A DNA stretch of 64,000 bases from Diphasiastrum complanatum (lineage: Eukaryota; Streptophyta; Lycopodiopsida; Lycopodiales; Lycopodiaceae). Of this stretch, positions 22,813-34,137 are shown one piece after another. The stretch covers positions 37,117,946 to 37,181,945 of the forward strand of contig CM055106.1 of assembly GCA_029204225.1 (NCBI GenBank), given 5' to 3'. A model generated the notes under the pieces. The model was not told the DNA's origin and made no database searches. It worked only from the letters and a program-made list of their open reading frames with translations. The translations under genes were made by a program, and so were the position numbers. The number at the start of each line of letters is the position of its first letter. The stretch's first letter is position 1.

Positions 22813-23400
22813 ATGATGCTGGAAGATCAGCTGATGAATCTACAGTGGGATGGGAAGGACCTCACTTCTTTCAAGAGAAAGATGAAGGATCTATTTCTAT
22901 CACTACATAACTTTGGAGCAGAGAATGCAGTGTTAGCTGAGAAGCAACTTACGTACCTATTGAGAGCCTTACCAAGATCATTCCAGATGACAAGAACCCT
23001 ACTCGCAAAAGATCCTACCATGAATCTCAAAAAGGCGATTGTCGAGATTTGAGAGGAAGTCGAGGCTAGAGAACATCTTGATCACAAGGATGGTTCTGAC
23101 CAGGCCCTCTACGTCAACAAAGAAAAATCCAAGAAATAATTTAAGCCTAAGAGGGAGTTGAATCAAAGGCAAGATCGTGATCAGCAAGCAGAAGGGACCA
23201 ACAAATGCAACTGGAAGAGCAAAGGAAGGTCGAAATAACAAGGTGGAGAAAAGAAGACTTGCGTGAGATGCAGAAGAGACGGGCACACAGTCGATACATG
23301 CTGGCTCAATCCAAAGATTGAGTGTATCCACTGCCACAAGAAAGGTCATGCAGCCATTGATTGCCACCTGAACCCAAGAAACAAATCAGCGTAGAACAAA
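22813..23400 (+). pseudogene. Copia gag with two zinc knuckles (5' truncated)
   Basis: The frame enters mid-gag with LMNLQWDGKDLTSFKRKMKD and LRALPRSFQMTRTLLAKD (22840-23010), typical UBN2-type Copia gag, then a Lys/Gln-rich basic part. Two CCHC knuckles follow: CVRCRRDGHTVDTC (about 23260-23301) and CIHCHKKGHAAIDC (about 23323-23364). Two knuckles are unusual for Copia, which normally has one. The N-terminal part of gag is lost at the LTR to the left. Stop codons at 23050, 23138 and 23239 interrupt it. The copy at 32483-33420 is a relative. Confidence 0.8.
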
Positions 23401-23850
23401 CAGGAGAACAACAACAATTCATCCTATGTCAAGGAGCCTGAGAGCTCAAAAATGGGCAAAAAAAGATCGAACAGATATTGTTTGACTGCCTACATCTGTG
23501 AAGAAGTGTGTGTAGCATCAACATCTGACACACATGAGGTGATCATAGATTCAGGAGCCACCTCACCTTGCGTGACATCAAGACGAATAATGTCTGATTT
23601 CAGAAGTGCTGATTTTTCAAGATTCATAATTCTTGGAGATGGATCTAAACATCAAGTGAACGGTATTGGTTCATTGTGACTCAACACCAATGGCAGAGAT
23701 AGACAACTTGAAGATGTTCTGTTTGTGCCCACACTGCAGCAAGACTTGCTTTCTGTAGCAAGAATCACATATGCAGGGATGTGTGTGATGTTTTCTGACG
23801 AAGCATGCACCGTGGTTGATGCCAGTACCAGTACTCGAGGACGAACACAA
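23401..23850 (+). pseudogene. Copia protease
   Basis: EVIIDSGATSPCVTS (23539-23583) is the aspartic protease core, followed by FIILGDGSKHQVNGIGSL and, after a TGA at 23677, LEDVLFVPTLQQDLLSVA (23710-23763). These are the standard protease to pre-integrase landmarks. The sequence then jumps near 23830 directly to the linker after integrase, so the integrase core is deleted. Confidence 0.8.
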
Positions 23851-25249
23851 AAATGAAGATTTTTTAGTTGTTTTCCATTCCAGTGATGAATCTGAAGACA
23901 AAAGATTTGAGAGGCAGCCTATTGCTAAGATATTTGTAAACCAGGATGGTTCCGGACCTAGCAGACCAGACAAAGAAAAAGACATTGTTGTCACAGGAGG
24001 ATCTCCTAGAAGGTCGACAAGACCATGAAGAGCGCCAGTAAGATATGTGCCAGATAGCTACGCTTCTACATTAGAGCATTCTGCGGATTCAGTGGCGAAC
24101 CACAGACTTTCGAGAAAGCGATTGAAAGTCCAGAAAAGGACAAATGGATCTAAGACATGAACAAAGAGATGGAGTCCATGAGGAAGAACCAAGTATGGAC
24201 GTTGCAGCCATTACCACATAAGTGTAAGAATGTCAAATGCAAATGGGTTTTCAAGCTCAAATATGGACCAGATGGGAATGTGACAAAATACAAGGCAAGA
24301 CTGGTAGCGAAGGAATTTTCTCAGAGATATGGTATTGACTACTCTGAAACCTTCTCTCTTGTCATTAAGCATTCGTCCCTACGACTGTTATTTGCATATG
24401 CAGCAGCTTATGACCTCAGTATCCACATTGTGGACGAGAAGACAGCCTTCTTGCATGGCAAACTAGATGTAGAGGTCTATATGGATCAATGCCCAGGATA
24501 TGTCTCGAATTCACTTCTTGACTATCGTGTAGAATGCATAGAAGTATCTACGGTCTGAAACAATCAGCTCGACAATGGTACAAGAAGAAGGATCAAGCCC
24601 TAAAATCATTAGGATTCAAGCCATTGTTGGCTGATTCCACTGTGTACGTCAGAGTCACAAATGGGCAGATCATCATTGGGCTGTATATGTGGACGACACT
24701 CTGATACTCTGCAAGAGTGAGCATCTGATTGCTGAAGTGAAAGGAGACATCCTGAAACATTTCAAGATTGTGGATCCGGAAGAAGCCAGGTGTTACCTTG
24801 GCTTGCAGATTGAAAGGGACTACGAGGGAGGTAAGTTATACCTTCACGAGTCCAGATACACCAAGAAGATCCTAGAGGATTTTGGGATGCTGAACTGCAA
24901 AGGAGCAAATACTCCAATGCTCACAGGGACAGTGTTGACAAGCGATGACTGTCTGAAGACTGAAGAAGAGAGAGAACAGATGTTGCTCACACCTTACAGG
25001 AAGCTGATAGGTTTACTGATGTACCTTGCAGACAACACATGGCTTGACATTGCTTATGCAGTATTCAGGATGAGCCAATTGTGCACAAATCTAGGCTCGA
25101 CACATTGGAAGATTGCAAAACAAATTTTTCAATACCTTCAATTAACAAGGGATCATGGCTTGTGTTATTGTCATGATGCAGGTCTCAGGATGCTTTCCTA
25201 CAGTGATGCTAGTTGGGCATCCCTCAAGGACGATTGTAAAAGCGTCTAA
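23851..25249 (+). pseudogene. Copia linker and reverse transcriptase
   Basis: Starts with an acidic/basic linker (GGSPRRSTRP) and continues into RT: NKEMESMRKNQVWTL, CKWVFKLKYGPDGNVTKYKA, RLVAKEFSQRYGIDYSETFS and EKTAFLHGKLDVEVYMDQ (24157-24500). A 2-base insertion at 24683-24690 falls inside the catalytic YVDD box, so the frame changes exactly there and resumes as DDTLILCKSEH. The connection follows with EARCYLGLQIERD and RKLIGLLMYLADNTWLDIAY. RNase H starts with LSYSDASWAS (25195). Stop at 25247. Confidence 0.85.
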
Positions 25250-25690
25250 GGAGGATGCACCATCGCATCAGGGGGGGGTAGTTCTCTGGGTCAGCAAGAA
25301 GCAAACCATTGTGGCCTAGTCATCCTACAAAGCAGAGTACGTTGCAGCAACAAAAATGGCCAACGAGATAATATGGCTAAGGTAGTTCCTAGACGAATTT
25401 GACGAAACTAGGAACGAGCCTCTGGTCTTGTAGATGGATAACACCTCTGCAATACATCTGACAAAAGATCTCATGTTCCATTTGAGAACAAAGCACATTG
25501 CAATCAAGTACTACTTGATCAGGGATCTGATTGAGAAGAAGATGTTGTAGACCACCTTCATCGGAATTAAAGACATGGTTTTTGACATCTTCACCAAAGC
25601 CTTGGACAAAGGACTTTTTGAGAGACAGAGGAACAGTCTTGGGATCGTAAAGCTATCATGCTTTGAGAGGGAGCTGAAGAAACAAAATAT
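25250..25690 (+). pseudogene. Copia RNase H remainder
   Basis: In broken frames: VVLWVSKKQTIVA-type sequence (25280-25320), YKAEYVAATKMANEIIW, HLRTKHIAIKYYLIRDLIE (25470-25535) and VFDIFTKALDKGLFERQRNSLGIV (25575-25650). These are the closing landmarks of Copia pol. In-frame stops at 25319, 25384, 25430 and 25548. A TG at 25739 with GTTCGCGAACAC may start its 3' LTR, of which about 100 bp remain before the next element. Confidence 0.75.
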
Positions 25691-25840
25691 TTCTATTTAC
25701 AAAGCTTTGCTAGCTTTCAGCCCTCTGCTTGACAAAAATGTTCGCGAACACAAAAGTCAAGAGACACAAAAGTGTTCGTGAACACATGACGAGAAGACAC
25801 GACGCAAAAGATTCGCGAGTTGATTGCAGCTCCGCATGCC

Positions 25841-26850
25841 AAGGCATAAACAGAGAAGGCTAGATTGGGCCTGGTGCAAATTGTAAGGTACATCAGACTA
25901 CCGATCAAGTTTTGGTAGGGTATACCTGCCATCTTCTGTTATTTCTCTTTTATTTTTGGGTAATCTTGCTTTGTCAACTTGGCTCCAGCTATCATTGGTG
26001 TGGCCTTTTCTTTGCAGTCCATCATGTGATATTGCTTGAGCACCTTTTTGGTGTATTTTGACTTACTCAAGTGCATTTTTCCCTTTGTTCGATCTCTTCT
26101 GATCTCCAGCCCGAGGCATTTTGTTGCTTCTCCTAGATCTGTGATTTCATAGTTTTCAGAAATCTGACTTTTTGTGTCTTTGATCAGCATCAAGGAGTTT
26201 TTTATCATCAGATAATCATCCACAAAAATAGTCAATATCACAAAATCATTTCCTACTCTTTTTATGTAGATGTTACAGTCTGGTTGTGTAGGATTGAAGC
26301 CTAGAGACTTTAGAAGACTATCGAGCTTCTTATACCAAGCTCGTGATGTCTATTTTAGACCATAGATGCATCTCTGCAACTGACAGACATATTGTGGTGC
26401 TGGGACCTGGTGCTCCTGCCTTGATGTAGCGAGTTGAGCAAAGATCGTTCTAATCTTCTCAACATGCTGATGTAACTAGTTGCCATCCCATCGTATGGAT
26501 TGCAGCTGATTGTGAAGGTGCATGACTGAAGCTGCAGTCCTGCACCTTCAGTCATACTTCTGTTTTAATCTTTCCCATGCTGCATGGCTGCTTTCGCATT
26601 CTTCAATCTGCATGAATAGATCTTTGTTAATGGACAAAACAATTATTGCCATTGCACACTCATCCTTTCTGATCCATTCAGCTCTCCTTGGGTCTCCCTC
26701 TGGAGGCTACACCTCTGAGAGTTCGGTCACTGACCAGATGCCTTCGTCCTTCAGAAGTATTTTGATCTTGAATTTCCAGATTCTGTAATTTGCACTATCA
26801 AGACTTATTGCTACTCTTGTCTGGTGTTGTCTAGGTAATCAGTGCTAAGA
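25841..26850 (-). pseudogene. Internally deleted Copia: gag joined to RT
   Basis: On the minus strand, a gag start (ANYRIWKFKIKILLKDEGIW, about 26740-26800; CAMAIIVLSINKDLFMQIEE) runs to about 26400. Without any protease or integrase it then passes at about 26390 into RT: CQLQRCIYGLK, SRAWYKKLDSLL, then FVDDYLMIKNS (26190-26225) and CLGLEIRRDRTKGKMHLSKS, ending at NLIGSLMYLT and RPNLAFSVYALA near 25850. The loss covers roughly the middle of the element. Stops at several sites (for example after IYGLK). The copy is too short to be autonomous. Confidence 0.75.
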
Positions 26851-26870
26851 TATCAATAGTGATAACCTGT

Positions 26871-26884
26871 GGGCTTTGATAACA
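26871..26884 (-). other. Degraded Met-tRNA primer-binding site
   Basis: Minus-strand TGTTATCAAAGCCC, a variant of TGGTATCAGAGCCC, lies directly next to an LTR end at 26885 and upstream of the gag start of the internally deleted Copia. Confidence 0.6.
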
Positions 26885-27590
26885 TGTCGCGAAACTGTTT
26901 CGTTTCGTTGTCGCGAATGATTTTGTTTCTTTTGAATTTTCTTTTGTGCAAAAGCTTCACAGGAACCTAGACACGCGACTACACATCATAGAACAGATTC
27001 CATTCTAGCAATCAAGACATCATAAGACAAGGAGATGCATGGAAATAGAGCAATCAATTATCAGTTTGATTTTTTGAGCAAGATCGTCAATGTCTCGCTT
27101 GTTGGCGGCCTGACGCCCTGTTCTTTTGTTGTGTTTTGCTGGTTGGCAGACTTTCATCCACAGCTCTTTTGTTTCTAGTCTTTTTCTTATCTGATCTACT
27201 CACCACACTCTCTATGTATGTTTTGATCCAAAAAATATAGTTATATCTCCATTGTGTGGAGTTTACAAGATAGCTAAACAGAGAATTACAAGAGTAGTTA
27301 ATGCTCATCAACTAATCAGTTACTCTCCGTCGTTGCTACCCATTTCAGTTGGGCATGAAGTCTAAGACTCCAAGCCTGTTGAGCTGCCACTAGCAGCAGC
27401 ACGAAAGACTCCCCTTCGTTTCTTTCATTTTCTTTCATTTCTTTTGTGTCTTTTCATTTTGTGTCGCTTTGCGGTTCTTGCGGTCCTGGAGGCATGTTTG
27501 CGATTCGCGAATAATTTGCGAATCGTTCGTCCTTCATTTATCTTTTGTGAATCGTTCGACCTTCGAGTCAAGGTTCGTTGACTTTCGCAT
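26885..27590 (-). repeat. 5' LTR of the internally deleted Copia
   Basis: Begins (plus strand) TGTCGCGAAACTG next to the primer-binding site. It is rich in TTCGCGAA-type words near both ends. The right limit TTTCGCA at about 27590 is inferred from a terminal CA only. Confidence 0.5.
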
Positions 27591-27995
27591 TGTGGCAAAG
27601 TTGCAAGTGTTCACCACTTCTGACAATGAGAACGTTGAATGCTACCTTAAAGACAGAAGAGTGCATAAAGATCATGCCAAGTTTGTTTCATATTCTGTGG
27701 ACAACTTCGGCAATTTTATTGCATATGTACTCACAAAAATGCAGAGTCTGTACTTGGATGGCTCATATGTTCGAATCAATGCTGATTGCTGAAACGAGTC
27801 ATACCTAGGAAAGGAATGCCCAAAGATGTCGTCATTGCAGGAGCTGTCTACAACAGAACATACCTAGGGATACACTTTGCTGACCTTGGCAATCACATTA
27901 TTGGCCAGTTTCATGAGGCTAAGCGAAGAGCAATTCGGAGACAAATTCAGCTGGATGAGAAGATACCACAAAGATTACAAAATACTCCGAACTGA
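27591..27995 (+). pseudogene. Unrecognised coding fragment
   Basis: Two overlapping frames read like one protein with a shift near 27790: DNENVECYLKDRRVHKDHAK and DNFGNFIAYVLTKM, then KRVIPRKGMPKDVVIAGAVY and GQFHEAKRRAIRRQIQLDEK. Composition looks coding, but I know no family with these words. It is probably part of a retrotransposon. Confidence 0.3.
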
Positions 27996-30493
27996 AATGT
28001 GAATATTGTATATAATCAAGTTAAAAACTTTTTATCTTTTACGATTGTTTGAGATCAATTATGGAATGCACGCACACTTTCACACTCTTTTCCTATATTT
28101 ACACCGCTTACGCTTCAATACAACCACCAAGTTTTTCAGGAAATCACAAAGAGAATTTGAATCTTCAAGTTTTCTCGACTCTTAGCTTTCATAAGCTTTC
28201 TGTTTGTTGAGTTCTTCTGTTTATGACAGTTGGTAATCCTCAACTTGTCGGATGCACCTGTGATTGTAACTCTGGTCAGACAACTCCTTAGCCTTGATAC
28301 TATCATATGTGTGCAACTATAAATTCACTACTAAAGTTATCTTAAAACTCATTGATTATTTGATTGCCTGTGTGATTGAATAATCAATTGCTTGGAACTT
28401 AATCATGATGACAACCTTTGGAATCATTGTTTTATTACATTGACGTATATCTATTCTTGCACATCCTAAAGTATGCTCCGTGTTGTTGTGAATCGATACT
28501 CTGAATCTTGCATATGGATACTCGTGTAGTTTAACTCTATGGTTGATCGTTTGAATGAGCCACAATCAGTTGTTGATGACAGATTGTCGGACTACATTTC
28601 GATTGTGCAAAGACATTTGTATGTTTCTTTGGGTCGGTTTATCTAATGCAACAAACTATGCTTGTCTGACAAACTTAATTAGGTGCATAAAACGATAAAT
28701 CGGTCTATTCGATAAGTCGGATACACTAATCAGCAATGAAACATGCTCGATAGGAGAATTGTCGGCATCAATATCTTTTGTTTTTGTATGATTGACACCA
28801 CATTTTAATCAGTGATACTAGTTGTCGATTCTTCGAATGTCTGTTGACAGCCAGATTTTAAGCCAAGAACATTAAATGAGTTAAAAACATCGAAAATCAC
28901 AATATAAAATAGTCTCTTTGGAGAACCGACAATCTTTTATACTACATATCCTTTTTTGATGGGGCAAGGGAGTATGGAGAACGTGAGCAAAGAAGAGAGC
29001 GAGAATATTTGCGGAATAGCTCTCCCGCTATAATGGGCTGCTAGATGCAGAAATAGTCTAATAGATTGTTAATGCTAAGTGTAGTCACAACTCAAACATT
29101 CTGTTGCCCAACAGGATCTTATAAATTAATTCATAGTCACAAAAACAAAATGAGTATAGTCCACCAAAGAGATTAGAATGGTTTGAGTGTGGTATTACTG
29201 AAAATGGATTTGATAAGAAGTTTAGTTTTGAATGGATTGACAATGCAACAAAATGATGGCAAGTTCCTCAGACGTCAAAGACAGCCATCGTCTGATCAGA
29301 ACTGAGGAGACGTAGACATCCAGTTCTGATCAGAGTGAGTAAACAAGTGTGATTAAGTAGAAATGAAAAGCATTCAAATCACAATAACATTCATCTACAT
29401 TATACACAATTAGATAAGTGTATTGTTGCTATATTACAATGAAGCACAACAAAATAACAGTTACAACCAGAATGACGGCGTAACTGGGAGGCTCAAAATC
29501 ATTCGTCTCATGGATGGAGCATCACGTAGAGTGTGCCTGGATGATCCATTTATAGAATTCATCCATGTACTAATTACAATAAATATTTGTCACCTAATCA
29601 GGTAAGCCATTGTGCTTGGAAGTATTTGGCTTGTGTGACAACTATACATGGTATATACGATCAACGAATCACGGAATGTTGACGCGGATGAGGACATCGC
29701 AAATTCTCTCACTTCGCATTTTACGTGAAGTGGCTTTCTCTCACTTCGCATTTTCGGGAAGTGACTGGGAAGGTTCCTTGTTGAAAATAGACGACTATCG
29801 AGATTTTTCTCTCTCTTTGAGATTTTACAAAAAAGATGACAGTGTCCTTAGAAAGCCAACAGTGCTCTTTAAAAAGTGAAGGTGCCCTTAAAATTCTGAC
29901 ACTATCTTTAAAATAGTTTAACTTCTTCAAAATAGTTGAAAGGAAGAAACTGAAAGCAAAAAGCCAACATTGTTGCAAAAAGCCGACACTATTGAAAATA
30001 GTTGAACTGTTGAACTATGCTGAAGTGTTGCATTTCAGAAAAAGTCGACACTGTTAAAAACATAGTTCATTTTTGTAGACTGTAGCGACACTTAGTGTAT
30101 TTTTGTAGACTACTACAACACTTAGTGTAATTCTGTAGAGTTTTGAGCTCCAAAGGGTATAAGAATTCGTGCTAAGATTTTTTTTGTATTATTAAAATAT
30201 TATAACACTATTTTCAGCTAATACCTTTGACTTGCCATAACTTTTTAATCGTAGCTCAGAACTATGTCATATAAGATATCATTGGAAAGCCTCATCAAGC
30301 GCTTTCTAAGACACTAGAATTCGCTGAAATCAGATTACCATTAAAAAGTTATGCCATTTTTTAATGTGGACTCAAAAAGTTACGTTACGTAGATTTCAGA
30401 TTTGAGTGTCTTGATTGGTCCATGTGCAAAAAAAATTTGACAAAAGTATAAAGAGAATCTTTAAAAAGGTTCTATTTTGGATTTAGAACTCCT
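27996..30493. other. 2.5 kb without a recognisable gene
   Basis: No domain found on either strand. Within it, 28954-29050 is a repeat shared with 47437-47535. At 29690-29770 a CTCACTTCGCATTTT phrase is repeated twice. At 29840-30110 there is a run of loosely repeated phrases built on 'gacactgttaaaaatagttgaac'-like words. Confidence 0.4.
28954..29050 (+). repeat. Dispersed repeat, copy 1 (partner at 47437)
   Basis: TGATGGGGCAAGGGAGTATGG and, further on, GAATATTTGCGGAATA and GGGCTGCTAGATGCA are shared with 47437-47535 in the same orientation. The start with TGATGGG may mark the edge of an element. Confidence 0.75.
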
Positions 30494-30748
30494 CTAATGT
30501 CTAAATGCTAATTTGTGGAAGTCTTTGAAGATGGCCAAGTCTTCAATGATCTTCAAATAATTGAGCTTAACATTTGAACATGAAATATGATAGGATTGGT
30601 AACCCTTTGCTGGAGATCCAAAACCAAAGTTGGTTTCACCTGGCCCTAGATCAATGATCAATAAGCATGCAGGAAGAATCTTGAAATAGAGATAGTCATT
30701 TACCAAGGAGACAATTGTGGGCTTAATTTCCAACAGTTCTCTTTAAGG

Positions 30749-31995
30749 TCACAGTTGGTGTCTTGGTATCTTCATCAGGTTCAACATGTTGAAGAGCTTT
30801 TGATGCTTGATCCGGGGAAGCGCTTTGGTGAAGATGTCTGTGGCCATTTCTGTTGTGGAGTAGTATTGAAGGATTACTTGCCCTGAGAAAATTTTCTCCT
30901 GAATGAAATGATATTGGATGTCTATGTGCTTGGATTTTCCATGAAATCTGGGATTCAGTGACAGTGAAATACAACTCAAGCTGTCACACAGAATGGTGGT
31001 AGTATTGAAATGAGTGTGATATAAGTCGTGAAGTAATAACCTGATCTATCATCTACGTAGAGAGCTATGTGAATTGAATTTGTGCCTATATGCTTCAAAT
31101 AAACATAACAGTCAGCTGAATTATTTGCAAATCCCAATTGCATGAGATAAGAGTTGATTCTATCAAACCATGCTCTTGTAGCCTGTTTGAGACCATAGAT
31201 TGTTTTATATAGCTTGCACACTTTGTGCTCTTGGCCTTTGACTTTGAATCCTTTTGGTTGGAAGGTATACAGCTCTTTCTCCATGTTGCCATTGAGAAAT
31301 GATGTCTTGACATCCATTTGATGCATTTCTAGGTCTTCCGCGGCTGCTAATGCAATCAGAGTCCTGATTGACTGCATCTTGATGATAGGACTGAAAATTT
31401 CTTGATAATCCACTCTTTGGACTTGGGTGAATCCTTTAGCCACTAGCCATGCTTTCCATTTAGCAATGAAACCATTAGAGTTGATCTTCTTCTTGAAGAT
31501 TCCCTTGTTGTCGATAACTCTCTTGTGAGTGGGGAAGTCGACCAGTGTCCAGGTCTGGTTCGTCAAAAGTGAGTTGTACTTTTCATACCTTCTCGCCACT
31601 TCATAGCATCCTTGGAGTTGATTGCTTCAGCTAGGCTTTCTGGATCTTCTGATGAAGTCCAGAATGATTGAGGTGTGTACCTCTCAGGAACTATCCGAGT
31701 TCGTGAGGATCTGTGAATGTTTGGTTGACCAAGATGCAATGATGCTTCTTCTTGAAGTTCTCCAGATCTGCTCGAGCTAGCTTGGTCTGGTCAGTATTGT
31801 CGATTGCTCGACTTCTGTAGTTATAGCTGCAGGTTCTGTAGATGAAACATTATCATTGGAAGATTTCATGCTATGTAAAATAGGATGAAATGACATAGCA
31901 TCATTTATTGATGGTTGTTTGAAATCATAGTATGTATGTTCTTGAAATATTACATCCCTAGAGACAAATACTACATTGGATGCACTGTGCGGTAT
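30749..31995 (-). pseudogene. Copia integrase end, RT and RNase H end (internal deletion)
   Basis: Minus strand. The integrase C-terminal landmark VVFVSRDVIFQEHTYYDF lies at about 31930-31985. RT follows at 30976-31599 with NQTWTLVDFPTHKRVIDNKG, DVKTSFLNGNMEKELY, YKTIYGLKQATRAWFDR and LYVDD (about 31045). Right after YVDD the sequence jumps to the far end of RNase H: CDSLSCISLSLNPRFHGKSK, HIDIQYHFIQEKI and TDIFTKALPRIKHQK (30790-31010). Connection and the start of RNase H are deleted. Stops in the linker (about 31700-31800) and frameshifts make it inactive. Confidence 0.8.
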
Positions 31996-32039
31996 GCCAA
32001 GCAGTGCTCACAAAATCATTGGAGAATACAGATGCTATT

Positions 32040-32374
32040 TGCACATCTTGCCTCTTCTGTATAATCTCATTCATTGTTTATGTGTATTCAGCTGTCATTA
32101 AGTTTTTCCGCACATAGGCTCGTTGGTTAAATGATCATAAAATCAATACTAGATAGGTACATCTAGGGCTTGGAAGAGGATAGATCTTTGTTCATAGTAG
32201 TAGCTGATGTGAAGAGTTCGACTCTAAGCTTAATCATAGAAATCAGATCAGAGAGCACATTATTATACCTAACAAGTGTCAGAGCGTCTCTCTACATGTC
32301 ATTCCGTGTAGATTCCAACGGTGGCATCACAACGTGAAGTTGAAAACCATCTCATCTATTAGGAATTTCCAACA
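32040..32374 (+). repeat. 5' LTR remnant of a plus-strand Copia
   Basis: Ends TTTCCAACA at 32374. The left end is not defined and may be truncated against the minus-strand Copia next to it. Confidence 0.5.
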
Positions 32375-32375
32375 T

Positions 32376-32388
32376 TGGTATCAGAGCC
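32376..32388 (+). other. Met-tRNA primer-binding site
   Basis: TGGTATCAGAGCC, an exact match to the plant Copia consensus, 1 base after the LTR end at 32374. Confidence 0.85.
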
Positions 32389-32482
32389 TACTCGATCAGA
32401 GTAACATAACACCAAGGTTTTATCAGACCAAGGTCATTGAGAACAAAGGAGCCTCATTCAAGCTAAAAAGTTGTATACAACA

Positions 32483-33420
32483 ATGGCATCTATAAGCAGC
32501 ATTCAATCATAGATTTGCACAATACTTCAAGCAGATGCATCAAATTACCTAGCCTGGAAGGTGAAGACTTTGCTTATCCTAAGAGGAGAATCACTTTGGC
32601 TCTGGGTGGATGGGACCAAAAAAAGCTAGTAAACACCGGAAAGGAGCTTCATGAATGGAACAAGAAAAATGATAAGGCAATAGTTGGTATCTTCTCTTCC
32701 ATCAAAGACATCATCATACTCAACCTCTCATCAATAACAAATGCACGAGAACTATGGGATGCGTTGATAGCAAGGTTTGAAACCAAATAACAAAATCAAA
32801 ATATGCATTTGTAAGATCAACTCACATACCTATGTTGGGATGGTAAAGATCTCATCACATTCCTCAAGAAGATGAAGAACCTATTTCTTTCTTTGCACAA
32901 TGATGGCACAGAGCATGCAGTCTCACATGAGAAGCAACTGATGTATCCATTGTGCATGCTACCAAGATCATTCCAGATGACACGCACTCTATTAGCTAAG
33001 GATCCTACTATGACTCTTGAGAAGGCAATATCGCAGAGGAAGTAGAAGCTAGAGAGCACTACGATAACAAAAAAGAGTCTGATCAAGTTTTGTATAACAA
33101 CAAGGATCAATGCAAGAAGAAGCCTAATGCTAAGAGGGAGTCGTCTCAAAGATCCAACTGCAATTAGCCAAAGGATGCAGACAAAGAAGAAAGATCCAAG
33201 GCACCTACCAAGCAAAACTATAAGGTGGTGACAAGAAGTTCTACATTAGATGCAGATGCAACTATCAAACTGTTGATACATGTTGGTTAAATCCAAACAT
33301 TCAACGTGTACACTGTCATAAGATGGATCATGCAGCAGTAGAATGTTTTCAGAACCCAAGAAGAAAAAAGACACTAAACAGGAAGGAGCCCTCCAATAGC
33401 TCATCGTAGAGTCCTCAAAG
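32483..33420 (+). pseudogene. Copia gag
   Basis: ATG at 32483, 94 bases after the primer-binding site, gives MASISSIQS, a stop, then ASNYLAWKVKTLLILRGESL, the usual gag start (L-x-G-x-N-Y-x-x-W). Later pieces are IKDIIILNLSSITNARELW (32704-32760), LPRSFQMTRTLLAKDPTM (about 32960-33012) and two degraded zinc knuckles (CRCNYQTVDTC, CHKMDHAAVEC; 33250-33345) that match in position the two intact knuckles of the element at 22813. Several stops and shifts. Confidence 0.75.
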
Positions 33421-34136
33421 ATGGCTGAGGAGAGAGGAATCAACAATCCATAGCTTATTACCTATGCACCGAAGTGTGCACCACATCTCAAGCTGATGTA
33501 CAAGAAGTCATTCTTGACTCCGGTGCTACGTCACATTTCGTGACCACCACGCACATGATTGTTGACTACCGTCAGACAAATTCCTCTAGATACATCATTC
33601 TGGGAGATGGATCAAGGCACCAAGTAAGTGGAACAGGCCGACTATGGATGTACACCAATGACAGAGATATGAAGCTTGACTACGTGTGCTATATGTCCCA
33701 ATACTTCATAAGGATCTATTGTTTATCACAAAGTTGGTTGATGTAGGCATAGACGTTACCTTTGTAGATGATTTATGTGAAGTGACTGAAGCAACCAATA
33801 CTCACATCATCACACAAGGAAAGCGCAATGGCAACCTATATCATTTGAAAATACAAGTTCCAACTGAACAAGCACACCAAATTCACGAGTCCACTCACAT
33901 GTTATGGCATTGAAGGCTATGTCATATGAATACAATGGCTCTATACAAGGCCAATCAAAACCGAGTATTTACCAGCGCAAGCATCAAAGATGCAAACAGT
34001 CTGAAGTCATGTGAAGCATGTAACAAAGGCAAGATGTCAAGAACAGTTTTCACAAGAGACTCATTCAAGACAATAGAGCTCTTGGAGATGATATATTCTA
34101 ACATCTGCGGACCTTTCAACATAGTCTCACTTGGAG
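33421..34136 (+). pseudogene. Copia protease and pre-integrase domain, truncated
   Basis: EVILDSGATSHFVTT (33504-33548) is an intact-looking aspartic protease core, then YIILGDGSRHQVSGTGRLW and LYVPILHKDLLFITKL. After a TGA at 33911 the pre-integrase zinc domain follows (LCHMNTMALYKAN ... CEACNKGKMSRTVF, 33913-34055). The integrase begins (EMIYSNICGPFNI, about 34090-34125) and stops abruptly near 34136 where a different repeat begins. D of the first integrase position is Asn (SNICGP). Confidence 0.75.
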
Positions 34137-34137
34137 G

